A stretch of DNA of 64,000 bases from Tachypleus tridentatus (Eukaryota > Arthropoda > Merostomata > Xiphosura > Limulidae): positions 30,979,276-31,043,275 of the forward strand of contig NW_027467782.1 in NCBI RefSeq assembly GCF_004210375.1, in the 5' to 3' direction. Position 1 is the stretch's first letter, and each line of letters opens with the position of its first letter. This document shows, piece after piece, positions 31,630 through 44,800 of this stretch. The notes under the pieces were generated by a model, which saw nothing but the letters and a program-made list of their open reading frames with translations, did not search any database and had not been told where the DNA came from. The position numbers and the translations under genes were made by a program.

Positions 31630-32858
31630 AATGGTATGAATTAACAGTGAATTTTTATTATGCATAAAAAGCGCTTCGTACGTCATAAATGATGCATCAA
31701 ACAATCAAACTGCTTTCTGGAACACGTTCTCATTATGCGGTAAGTTACAGCTACTACTCTGTAGGTAGGAATTTTATACCAACTGCAGAACTTCGTGCTT
31801 ATCGTGTATGAATTAGCTTATCATTTATCCATGAAAAAAAAAATTAAGTTAGTCTGGTGCTGCAAAGGAGAATGTGTTGAATCAAAAGCAAGGAATCAAA
31901 CGAAAGTACAAAAACAAATACATCGAATACGGTTTTATCGCTTTGGAATCGGAACATTCTCAATTACCATTCTGCCTACTCTCAATGCAGCTTTATCGAA
32001 CGAGGCGCTTGTTCCCAGCAAAGTGAAGAGACACTTGGAAACAAAACATTCAGCTGTGAAGGATAGACCAAAAGATTACTTCGAGAATCTCGCGGTTCAA
32101 CAACATGAGCGATCAAGGAAGCTTGTGAAATAGATGAAGCTGTTCGAAAAAGGATTGATTGCAAGTTATAAGGTTTTTCAGTTGTTTGCAAAACGCAAGA
32201 AAGCGCATGCGGAGGCCAAATCAGTCATTGTGCCAGCATTAGCAATCATTGTTGAAACTATGCTTGGAACGGATGCTGCCAAAAAGGTTAAGTAAGTTCC
32301 ACTGTCCAGTGACACAATTTCACTCAGAATTGTAGACTTATCGTTGGATTTGAAGGATCAAGTTTGCGAACACTTGGAAGCGCCTGAAGATGAATTGTCT
32401 CTGCTCTGGTCTCTTGAAGTTGATGAATCTTCTGACGTTAGTGGAAAATCTCAAGTTCTGACTTTTGTTCGATTCATAAAGATGGAAAATCGTAAACGAA
32501 TACTAATTTTGCAAAGATTTAAAAAGTACAGGAAAGGCCAAGACATTTTCGAGTTGGTGAATGAAAACATTTTGCTCTTCAAATTACATTGGAATAACTG
32601 TGTCAGCGTTTGCACCGATGGCTGTTCTTCAATGTAAGGTAAAAAGAAGGGATTCGTCATTCTGGTGCGCCAACAAAATCCAAACATTAGGATTGTTCAC
32701 TGCATGATTCACAGAGAGGTGCTCCCCTCAAATCTTTACTGAAAGATTTGCAGTCTGTTATGAATCAAGTTATTCAAGTAGTAAATTTCAAGTCTCGGCC
32801 ACTTTAGTCTCGACTTTTCTCTCTTCTCTGTAAGGCGATGGATTCAGACTACAAAAGC
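31630..32858 (+). pseudogene. ZBED/hAT-type transposase pseudogene
   Basis: The pieces align with transposase-derived proteins of the ZBED5/FAM200 kind (hAT superfamily). First comes a BED zinc-finger region, split over two frames at about 31920-32070, with YIEYGFIALES, LPFCLL, then ALSNEALVPSKVKRHLETKH, which keeps the H-x-H-type end. Next is DRPKDYFENL and the linker KKAHAEAKSVIVPA. Then AAKKVK and VPLSSDTISLRIVDLS, the acidic SLEVDESSDVSGKSQVLTFV segment, and DIFELVNENI with NNCVSVCTDGCSSM (catalytic-domain Asp). The stretch IVHCMIHREVL with FKSRPL and RLFSLLCKAMDSD precedes the break. Stops occur at about 32132, 32294 and 32635. At 32859 a SINE-A begins and I do not see the rest of the transposase after it. 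Confidence 0.8.
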
Positions 32859-33105
32859 TTTGTTTTTGTTTGTTTTGGAATTTCGCACAAAGCTACTCGA
32901 GGGCTATCTGTGCTAGCCCTCCCTAATTTAGCAGTGTAAGACTAGAGGGAAGGCAGCTAGTCATCAACACCCACCGCTAACTCTTGGGCTACTCTTTTAC
33001 CAACGAAAAGTGGGATTGACCGTCCCATTATAACGCCCCCACGGCTGAATAAGCGAGCATTTTTAGCGGGACTCGGATGCGAACCCGCGACCCTCAGATT
33101 ACGAG
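32859..33105 (-). mobile_element. SINE-A, truncated in the tRNA-like head
   Basis: Tail, middle and B box are present on the minus strand. The reading ends at 'attacgag' (33105), so the first part of the tRNA-like head is missing. It interrupts the hAT pseudogene. Confidence 0.9.
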
Positions 33106-33998
33106 ACCTAACTGATTCTGAAGTCTGGGGACCAAGCAGACCTAAGAGCCTTACACCTTATTGGACAGAGTGGCAGAATCCACTAATGATTAGCTAAGCA
33201 CCACTTTTGTACCAGTGGTGCAGACATGGCAGTCAGCTTCCAAAACATTGTTATCAAGAAAGATGAATGGTAGGCCCTTCAGTATCAAGAACCCTCTCCT
33301 AAGTGTCTTATCATAATGTGTCTATAAACAATGAGCCACAAGTAGTGTATGTGCATTGGTCTGTGCAAAATATCACTATATCTCTAAGCCAGAGAAGCCC
33401 TGTGAGAGTTGAGGTTGTCCTAAAGGACAGCTGAATGTTGGGTGGCAGAGAAACACGTCTTCCAGAACTCAGTACCACAAATAACAAATACAACACCTTT
33501 GGAATCATTGTTGCTAGTAGCCAACAAACTGTGAAGATCTTATTGTCAGTAGTGTCATCAATAACAACAGAGGGATAAACAAAGGGATCACTGGACTACT
33601 GGCAGTGTTAAATATGAGGCCAGTGACCAAGAGGTTCTGAAGATTGCATCAGTTGCAGATGATGGCTGACTTGTAAATGAAACCATCAACATTCATTGCC
33701 ATAGTCCTGACAGTGATGCAAGTTCAATTTTTTAAAGTATGCACGTCAGGAAATATCCACAAAAACTTGGACCATGTATAACTGCAAATATCTACTGCAG
33801 TAACACCACCAGCTGCTGACAGAGCTGGCTTAAGCCAGCCAAAGTTTAGACTGAGCTAGAGAAATAATAAGAGACACCATAGCAGCCAAGTGGTGTTCCA
33901 CTGCCACTATAGAGGGTGTGATGTTGGATATGAAGTGTGAGTGATGAAAGCTAGACCTCATTTCTGCTGCTTAGGTTAGTATAAATTTTCCCCATGTG
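33106..33998. other. No gene recognised; less AT-rich unidentified stretch
   Basis: Base composition differs from the surrounding AT-rich DNA, but all frames are short and I match no family. It could be a non-coding part of an LTR element or another old repeat. Confidence 0.35.
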
Positions 33999-34384
33999 CA
34001 GGAGGTGGACAAAAAAAGTTGCCTTTTAATTTGTTATATCTTTTGTTAGATAACAGAAAAATATCTAAAACATACGTTTTTAGAACACACTTGATGAGAT
34101 CTGTTCAAATATGATCTTAAATCCTAATTTTAACAATTGTAGGCAACTAGGAATAAGAATATCTAAGAAACTGTAGCAGGGTGCACATCACTTCTTATGA
34201 TAAAATGTCACAAAATCATAAAACGTTCAGGTATTTACAAAAGCCATGTAAAATTAGGATTTGATATCATATTTGATAAAATAGCACATTCTAAAACATA
34301 GTTTTTACAAATTTTTCTATTATTTATTAAAAGACATAACAAATTAACATTTTAAAAGGGGCAACTTCTTTTGTTCACTCCCTG
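33999..34384. mobile_element. Palindromic MITE (386 bp)
   Basis: Left end 'caggaggtggacaaaaaaag' and, in reverse complement, right end 'cagggagtgaacaaaagaag', both followed by 'ttgcc'. Inner blocks such as 'caaatatgat' and 'aaatcctaatttta' match as well, so the arms pair over roughly 150 bases each. A TA follows the right end and TG precedes the left. The long arms and size suit a Tc1/mariner-type MITE. Confidence 0.75.
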
Positions 34385-35807
34385 TATGTGTATATATATA
34401 TATATATTTAATTGAGTGATATATAAGCATCGTGGTATTTTCTCTTTTTTATTATTTGCTTTTTCTCTTCTGATATATTGTTTTGGTATTTAAGAATGAG
34501 TAATTGATTAAAGTATAAATAATTTGCAGTGGCTGGCTAGTGGGTTTGATTTATTTGGTTTTATAATGTAAACATACCAATTTCAGTACATATGTCCCTA
34601 CATTTTTTTTATTATAATCATTATGTTAGTACTGAATTTCTTCAAAAGATTAATTTGTTTAGTATGTATTATTAAGTGTTATTTTATATATACTTTTAAA
34701 TTTTTTTAGAAGTAATTTTATTTAATGTATAAAGGCTTAATTTTTGATCTAATGCTGATTTGTTCTTCATTTGTCATAGAGCAAAAGAAGTTATTAATTT
34801 ATCTATCTTTAGTTCATCTAAAGAATAGCTTCCTCTTATGTCATGAGTTGTTATTCAAGGGTTATTTTGCATTTCATTGTTTGCAGTTTTATGTATTATT
34901 CTTAAACATTATTTTTCATTGTAACTATACATTAAATGTATATTATTTAAATCATTTTTGTATTGAGATTGAAATTTGTATTTTCTGCTATGTTAAAATT
35001 TATTTTGTATAATCATTATGGAAGGGTTTTTCTTTATTGCATTTCTTTGTTAAAAGTTTCTGAAGTGTTCATTATAGGGTTTATATAGTTGTTCTGTACT
35101 TTGGTGGTAAATTTCTGTGTTGTAAGGCGTGTTAATAAAATTATGATATTGAATTCTTTTTATGGAGAATTTTTAAAATTAGGATGCTGTATCGAGTTCT
35201 TTGTCTAAGGGTTGTGCTGTCTTTGTCATAAGTGTTCACAAGAATGGTAAAAACTTAACACACTGTGTAACCATGGTTCAACTTTGAATTTTATATTTTT
35301 GAAAGTTAAAATTATCTACTAGTTTGAAGAAAAGCCTGAATTAGGGGAGAGAGAAAAATATTGTGTGTACAAATAAATGCATGTAATTTAAAAACAACAA
35401 GGAATATGCCAGTATGTTGAGACTGTCCTATCCACTGTACTAAACCCTAAAATAATAACAAAACACTCAAAGCCATCCCTTATTATTCAGATATGTAATG
35501 TGTCTTCCCCTTAACTTCCTCAGATTAACTGCATGTACTACATCTGAAAGCAATCCTTTTGAGGGGTCAGCTACCCTGTTAGAAAAATAAAGTTGTCTTA
35601 GTTAAAGACAACTGTTACGTTTATAATTTCCCTTAACAGTCTTAAACACCTCAATCAGTATTTGACATAGTATGTTTTTGAATTTATAATTTGTTCTGTG
35701 TGTGTGTGTGTATGTAATTTGATGTTGTTTAAGTTATCTTTCTCCTTACCATTGTATTGAGCTTACACCTATTCTGCTCATGGTGTAATGGGCCTCTTGA
35801 TGAATCA
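34385..35807. other. No gene recognised; microsatellites and one hairpin
   Basis: Very AT-rich, with a TA run just after 34384, a GT run near 35697-35711, and a 9-bp perfect hairpin (agttgtctt, loop agtta, aagacaact; 35591-35613). The frame at 34725-35012 has no conserved feature. Confidence 0.5.
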
Positions 35808-38800
35808 AGACTCATGTTAATGTAACACTTGTTACAAAGAACAAGAGAACTCGTATTAATATAACACTTGTTACAAAGAACTAGACATTCATGTTAATGT
35901 AACAATTGTTACAAAGAACAAGACAATCATATCAATCTAACACTTGTTACAAAGAACAAGAGACACTCATGTTGATATAACACGTGTTACAAAGAACTAG
36001 AGACACTCATGTTAATATAACATTTGTTACAAAGAACAAGAAAACTCATTAATATAAAACTTGGAACAATAAGCAGGAGACACTCGTGTTAATGTGACAC
36101 TTGTTACAAAGAACAAGACACACTCGTTATAATTTAACACTTTTTACACAGAAAGAGACACTCATGTTAATGTTACACTTGTTACAAAGAACAAGAGACA
36201 CTAATATTAGGTTAATACTTATTGCAAAGAACAAGAGAAATCGTTTTAATATAACACTTGTTACAAAGAACAAGAGACATTCATCTTAATGTAACACTTG
36301 TTGCAAAGAACAAAAAACAGTCATGTTAATCTAACACTTGTTTCAAAGAAAAAGAGAAATCTTGTTATTATAACACTTGTTAGAAAGAACAAGAGACATT
36401 CATGTTAATATAACACTTGTTACAAAGAACGAGAAACAATCATGTTAATCTAACACATGTTTCAAAGAACAAGAGACACTGATGTCAATACAACAAGTGT
36501 TATATTAACATGATTGTTTCTTGTTCTTTTTAACAAGTGTTTCATTAACACGAGTTCTATTGTTCTTTATAAAAGTGTTTCATTAACATGAGTTCTATTG
36601 TTCTTTATAAAAGTGTTTCATTAACATGAGTTCTCTTGTTCTTTGTAACAAGTGTTATATTAACATGTCTCTTGTTCTTTGTCACATGTGTTACATAAAC
36701 ATGGGTGTATCTTGTTTTTTGTAACTAGTGTTACTTAAACGCGAGTTCTCTTGTTCTTTATAACAAGTGTTATAATAACGTGAGTGTTTCTTGTTTTTTG
36801 TAACAAGTGTTTCTTTGTTTCTTGTTCTTTGTAACAAGTGATATAATACATGATTGTTTCTTGTTCTTTGTAACAAGTGTAACATAAAGATGATTGTCTC
36901 TTCTTTTTGTAACAAGTTTTATATTAGCATGAGTTCTCTTATTCTTTGAAACAAGTGTTATATTAACAATAATTGTTTCTTGTTTTTCTAACAAGTGTTA
37001 CAATAACACGAGTTTCTCTTGTTAACAAGTGTTAGATTTTATCTTTGTTTTTGTAACAAGTGTTACATTAACAGGAATGTCTTGTTCTTTATTACAAGTT
37101 CTCTATTAACACGACTTCTCTTGTTCTTTGTAGCAAGTGTTACATTAACATGAGTGTCGTGTTCTTTGTAACAAGTGTTGTATTAACATGTTACTTGTTA
37201 CAAAGTACAAGAGACGCTCATGTTAATGTAACACTTGTTACAAAGATCTAGAGACACTCATGTTAATGTAACACTTGTTGGAAAGAACAAGAAACAATCA
37301 TATAAATCTAACACTTGTTACAAAGAACAAGAGACACTCATGTTTATCTAACACTTGTTACAATGTACAAGAGACTCTCATGTTAACGTAACACTTGTTA
37401 CAAAGAACAAGAGAACTCGTATTGATATAAAACTTCTTACAAAGAACTAGAGACACTCATGTTAATATAACACTTATTACAAAGAACAAGAAACAATCAT
37501 ATCAATGTAACACTTGTTACAACGAACAAGAAGTCGTGTTAATATAACAGTTGCTACAAAAAACAAGAGACAATCATGTTAATGTAACACTTGTTACAAA
37601 GAACAAGAGACACATCATTGTTAATGTTAACACTTGTTACAAAGAACAAGAGACTCGTGTTTATATTACACTTGTTACAAAGAACAAGAGACACTCATGT
37701 TAATGTAACACTTGTTACAAAGAACAAGAGTCTCTTGTTCTTTGTAACATCATGTTAATATAACACTTGTTACAAAAGAACAAGAGACACTCATGTTAAC
37801 ACACTTGTTACAAAGAACAAGACAATCATGTTAATATAACACTTGTTACAAAGAACAAGAGAACTCATGTTAATGTAACACTTTGTTACAAAGAACAAGA
37901 AAACTCATTAATAGAAAACTTGGAACAATAAGCAGGAGACACTCGTGTTAATGTGACACTTGTTACAAAGAACAAGACACACTCGTTATAATTTAACACT
38001 TTTTACACAGAAAGAGACACTCATGTTAATGTTACACTTGTTACAAAGAACAAGAGACACTAATATTAGGTTAATACTTATTGCAAAGAACAAGAGAAAT
38101 CGTTTTAATATAACACTTGTTACAAAGAACAAGAGACATTCATCTTAATGTAACACTTGTTGCAAAGAACAAAAGACAGTCATGTTAATCTAACACTTGT
38201 TTCAAGAACAAGAGAAATCTTGTTATTATAACACTTGTTAGAAAGAACAAGAGACATTCATGTTAATGTAACACTTGTTACAAAGAACATGAAACAATCA
38301 TATTAATCTAACACATGTTTCAAAGAACAAGAGACACTGATGTCAATACAACAAGTGTTATATTAACATGATTGTTTCTTTCTTCTTTTTTTAACAAGTG
38401 TTTCATTAACACGAGTTTTATTGTTCTTTATAAAAGTGTTTCATTAACATGAGTTCTCTTGTTCTTTAAAAAGTGTTACATTAACATGAGTGTCTCTTGT
38501 TCTTTGTAACAAGTGTTATATTAACATGTCTCTTTGTTCTTTGTCACATGTGTTACATAAACATGGGTGTCTCTTGTTTTTTGTAACTAGTGTTACATAA
38601 ACGCGAGTTCTCTTGTTCTTTATAACAAGTGTTATAATAACGTGAGTGTTTCTTGTTTTGTAACAAGTGTTACATTAACATTTGTATCTTGTTCTTTGTA
38701 ACAAGTGATATATTAACATGATTGTTTCTTGTTCTTTGTAACAAGTGTTACATTAACATGAGTCTCTTGTTCTTTGTAACAAGTGTAACATAAAGATGAT

Positions 38801-41800
38801 TGTCTCTTCTTTTGTAACAAGTTTTATATTAGCATGAGTTCTCTTATTCTTTGAAACAAGTGTTATATTAACATCATTGTTTCTTGTTTTTTTTCTAACA
38901 AGTGTTACAATAACACGAGTTTCTCTTGTTCTTTGTAACAAGTGTTAGATTAACACGAGTATCTTTGTTTTTTAACAAGTGTTACATTAACAGGAATGTC
39001 TTGTTCTTTATTACAAGTGCTCTATTAACACGACTTCTCTTGTTCTTTGTAGCAAGTGTTACATTAACATGAGTGTCGTGTTCTTTTGTAACAAGTGTTG
39101 TATTAACATGTTACTTGTTACAAAGTACAAGAGACTCATGTTAATGTAACACTTGTTACAAAGATCTAGAGACACTCATGTTAATGTAACACTTGTTGGA
39201 AAGAACAAGAAACAATCATATAAATCTAACACTTGTTACAAAGAACAAGAGACACTCATGTTTATCTAACACTTGTTACAATGTACAAGAGACTCTCATG
39301 TTAACGTAACACTTGTTACAAAGAACAAGAGAACTCGTGTTTATATAACACTTGTTACAAAGAACAAGAGACACTCATGTTAATGTAACACTTGTTACAA
39401 AGAACAAGAAACAATCATGTTAATGTAACACTTGTTACAACAAGAAACAATCATATTAATGTAACACTTGTTACAAAGAACAAGAGAGTCGTGTTAATGT
39501 AACACTTGTTACAAAGAACAAAAACAAGAGACAATCATGTTAATATAACATTTGTTACAAAGAACAAGAGACACTCATGTTTATGTAACACTTGTTACAA
39601 AGAACAAGAGACATGTTAATATAACACTTGTTACAAAGAACTAGAGACACTCATGTTAATGTAACACTTGTTACAAAGAACAAGACAATCATGTTAATAT
39701 AACATTTGTTACAAAGAACAAGAGAACTCGTGTTAATGTAATACTTGTTATAAAGAACAAGAAAACTCATTAATAGAAAACTTGGAACAATAAGTAGGAG
39801 ACACTCGTGTTAATGTGACTTGTTACAAAGAACAAGACACACTCGTTATAATTTAACACTTTTTACACAGAAAGAGACACTCATGTTAATGTTACACTTG
39901 TTACAAAGAACAAGAGACACTAATATTAGGTTAATACTTATTGCAAAGAACAAGAGAAATCGTTTTAATATAACACTTGTTACAAAGAACAAGAGACATT
40001 CATCTTAATGTAACACTTGTTGCAAAGAACAAAAAACAGTCATGTTAATCTAACACTTGTTTCAAAACAAGAAGAGAATCTTGTTATTATAACACTTGTT
40101 AGAAAGAACAAGACATTCATGTTAATGTAACACTTGTTACAAAGAACAAGAAACAATCATGTTAATCTAACACATGTTTCAAAGAACAAGAGACACTGAT
40201 GTCAATACAACAAGTGTTATATTAACATGATTGTTTCTTCTTCTTTTTAACAAGTGTTTCATTAACACGAGTTCTATTGTTCTTTATAAAAGTGTTTCAT
40301 TAACACGAGTTCTATTGTTCTTTATAAAAGTGTTTCATTAACATGAGTTCTCTTGTTCTTTGTAAAAGTGTTACATTAACACGAGTGTCTCTTGTTCTTC
40401 GTAACAAGTGTTATATTAACATGTCTCTTGTTCTTTGTCACATGTGTTAGATAAACATGGGTGTCTCTTGTTTTTTGTAACTAGTGTTACATAAACGCGA
40501 GTTCTCTTGTTCTTTATAACAAGTGTTATAATAACGTGAGTGTTTCTTGTTTTTTGTAACAAGTGTTACATTAACATAATTGTATCTTGTTCTTTTGTAT
40601 CAAGTGATATATTAACATGATTGTTTCTTGTTCTTTGTAACAAGTGTTACATTAACATGAGTCTCTTGTTCTTTGTAACAAGTGTAACATAAAGATGATT
40701 GTCTCTTCTTTTTTGTAACAAGTTTTATATTAGCATGAGTTCTATTATTCTTTGAAACAAGTGTTATATTAACATCATTGTTTCTTGTTTTCTCTAACAA
40801 GTGTTACAATAACACGAGTTTCTCTTGTTCTTTGTAACAAGTGTTAGATTAACACGAGTATCTTTGTTTTTTGTAACAAGTGTTACATTAACAGGAATGT
40901 CTTGTTCTTTATTACAAGTGCTCTATTAACACGACTTCTCTTGTTCTTTGTAGCAAGTGTTACATTAACATGAGTGTCGTGTTCTTTGTAACAAGTGTTG
41001 TATTAACATGTTACTTGTTACAAAGTACAAGAGACTCATGTTAATGTAACACTTGTTACAAAGAACAAGAGACACTCATGTTAATGTAACACTTGTTACA
41101 AAGAACAAGAAACAATCATATCAATCTAACACTTGTTACAAAGAACAAGAGACACTCATGTTTATCTAACACTTGTTACAATGAACAAGAGACTCTCATG
41201 TTTAATGTAACACTTGTTACAAAGAACAAGAGAACTCGTGTTAATATAACACTTGTTACAAAGAACAAGAGACACTCATGTTAATGTAACACTTGTTACA
41301 AAGAACAAGAAACAATCATGTTAATGTAACACTTGTTACAAAGAACAAGAGAAGTCATGTTAATATAACACTTGTTATATTGACACAAGTGTCATCTTGT
41401 TCTTTTACAAAGTAACAAATGTTAATCTAACACAAATAACAAGATTTCTCACTTGTTACAAAGAACAAGATTAATGTTAATATAAATTGTTACAAAGAAC
41501 ATGACTGTTTCATGTTCTTTGTAACAAGTGTTACATTAACCAGAACATGTTCTTTATTAGTATCTATTAACATGACTTTTTGTTTTTTTTGTAACAAGTG
41601 TTACATTAACACGAATGTCTTGTTCTTTATTAACAAGTGCTCTATTAACACGACTTCTCTTGTTCTTTGTAACAAGTGTTAAATTAACATGAGTGTCGTG
41701 TTCTTTTGAACAAGTGTTGTTTAACATGTTACTTGTTACAAAGTTACAAGACTCATGTTAATGTAACACTTGTTACAAGGAACAAAGAACTTGTATTAAT

Positions 41801-44800
41801 ATAACACTTGTTACAAGAACTAGACAATCATGTTAATGTAACATTTGTTACAAAGAACAAGAGACACTCATGTTTATGTAACACTTGTTACAAGAACAAG
41901 AGACATCATGTTGATATAACACTTGTTACAAAGAACTAGAGACACTCATGTTAATGTAACACTTGTTACAAAGAACAAGACAATCATGTTAATATAACAT
42001 TTGTTACAAAGAACAAGAGAACTCGTGTTAATGTAATACTTGTTATAAAGAACAAGAAAACTCATTAATAGAAAACTTGGAACAATAAGTAGGAGACACT
42101 CGTGTTAATGTGACTTGTTACAAAGAACAAGACACACTCGTTATAATTTAACACTTTTACACAGAAAGAGACACTCATGTTAATGTTACACTTGTTACAA
42201 AGAACAAGAGACACTAATATTAGGTTAATACTTATTGCAAAAGAACAAGAGAAATCGTTTTAATATAACACTTGTTACAAAGAACAAGAGACATTCATCT
42301 TAATGTAACACTTGTTGCAAAGAACAAAAACAGTCATGTTAATCTAACACTTGTTTCAAAGAACAAGAGAAATCTTGTTATTATAACACTTGTTAGAAAG
42401 AACAAGAGACATTCATGTTAATGTAACACTTGTTACAAAGAACAAGAAACAATCATGTTAATCTAACACTTGTTTCAAAGAACAAGAGACACTGATGTCA
42501 ATACAACAAGTGTTATATTAACATGATTGTTTCTTGTTCTTTTAACAAGTGTTTCATTAACACGAGTTTTATAGTTCTTTATAAAAGTGTTTCATTAACA
42601 TGAGTTCTCTTGTTCTTTGTAAAAGTGTTACATTAACATGATGTTCTCTTGTTCTTTAACAAAGTGTTACATTAACACGAGTTCTCTTGTGTTCTTTGTG
42701 TTTTACAACATGTGTTACATAAACATGATAACGTTTTTTGTAACAAGTGTTACATAAACGATGAGTTTGTTTCTTGTTTATAACAAGTGTTATACAACAT
42801 GAGTGTTACATTAACATAATTGTATCTTGTTCTTTGTATCAAGTGATATATTAACATGATTGTTTCTTGTTCTTTGTAACAAGTGTTACATTAACATGAG
42901 TCTCTTGTTCTTTGTAACAAGTGTAACATAAAGATGATTGTCTCTTCTTTTTTGTACAAGTTTTATATTAGCATGAGTTCTCTTATTCTTTGAAACAAGT
43001 GTTATATTAACATCATTGTTTCTTGTTTTTTTTCTAACAAGTGTTACAATAACACGAGTTTCTCTTGTTCTTTGTAACAAGTGTTAGATTAACACGAGTA
43101 TCTTTGTTTTTTTTGTAACAAGTGTTACATTAACAGGAATGTCTTGTTCTTTATTACAAGTGCTCTATTAACACGACTTCTCTTGTTCTTTGTAGCAAGT
43201 GTTACATTAACATGAGTGTCGTGTTCTTTGTAACAAGTGTTGTATTAACATGTTACTTGTTACAAAAGTACAAGAGACTCATGTTAATGTAACACTTGTT
43301 ACAAAGATCTAGAGACACTCATGTTAATGTAACACTTGTTGGAAAGAACAAGAAACAATGATATCAAAACACTTGTTCAAAGAACAAGAGACACTCATGT
43401 TTATCTAACACTTGTTACAATGAACAAGAGACTCTCATGTTAATGTAACACTTGTTACAAAGAACAAGAGAACTCGTATTGATATAAAACTTGTTACAAA
43501 GAACTAGACACTCATGTTAATGTAACACTTATTACAAAGAACAAGAAACAATCATATCAATGTAACACTTGTTACAAAGAACAAGAAGTCGTGTTAATAT
43601 AACAGTTGTTACAAAAAACAAGAGACAATCATGTTAAATAACATTTGTTACAAAGAACAAGAGACACTCATGTTTATGTAACACTTGTTACAAAGAACAA
43701 GAGACACATGTTGATATAACACTTGTTACAAAGAACAAGAGACACTCATGTTAATGTAACACTTGTTACAAAGAACAAGAGAATCATGTTAATATAACAC
43801 TTGTTACAAAGAACAAGAGAACACTCATGTTAATGTAACACTTGTTACAAAGAACAAGAAAACTCATTAATAGAAAACTTGGAACAAAGAAGTAGAGACA
43901 CTCGTGTTAATGTGACTTGTTTACAAGAACAAGACACACTCGTTATAATTTAACACTTTTTTACAAGAAAGAGACACTCATGTTAATGTTACACTTGTTA
44001 CAAAGAACAAGAGACACTAATATTAGGTTAATACTTATTGCAAAGAACAAGAGAAATCTTTTTTAATATAACACTTGTTACAAAGAACAAGAGACATTCA
44101 TCTTAATGTAACACTTGTTGCAAAGAACAAAAAACAGTCATGTTAATTTAACACATGTTTCAACATGAACAAAGACAAGACTTGATGTTTTTTAACTTGT
44201 TACAACAAGAGACATTTATATTAATATGACACTTGTTACAAAGAACAAGACACAATCATGTTAATGTAACAATTGTTATAAAGAACAAGAGACACTTCTT
44301 GTTTAATGTTGTCAAAGAACAAGAGTTTTGTTCTTTATAACAGTGTTAGTTAACTTTGTTCTTTAATAAAAGTGTTACATTAACATGAGTTCTCTTGTTC
44401 TTTAACAATACAAGTGTTACATTAACACGAGTGTCTTTGTTCTTCTTTAACAAGTGTTATATTAACATGTCTCTTGTTCTTTGTCACATGTGTTACATAA
44501 ACATGGTGGTTTGTTTTGTAACTAGTGTTACATAAACGCGAGTTCTCTTGTTCTTTATAACAAGTGTTATAATAACGTGAGTGTTTCTTGTTTTGTAACA
44601 AGTGTTACATTAACATAATTGTATCTTGTTCTTTGTATCAAGTGTTACATTAACATGATTGTTTCTTGTTCTTTGTTTGTAACAAGTGTAACATAAAGAT
44701 GATTGTCTCTTCTTTTTTGTAACAAGTTTTATATTAGCATGAGTTCTCTTATTCTTTGAAACAAGTGTTATATTAACATCATTGTTTCTTGTTTTTTAAC

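Noticed and set aside
34725..35012. 95-codon hydrophobic frame that could be a membrane protein
   Set aside because: The frame is in very T-rich DNA, which yields Phe/Leu/Ile-rich translations by composition alone.
36101..40008. Three identical 62-residue open frames (36101, 37960, 39820) that look like a conserved gene family
   Set aside because: They are the same position of the satellite's 1.86 kb higher-order unit. The sequence is repeats of the 40-bp unit and carries no protein signature.
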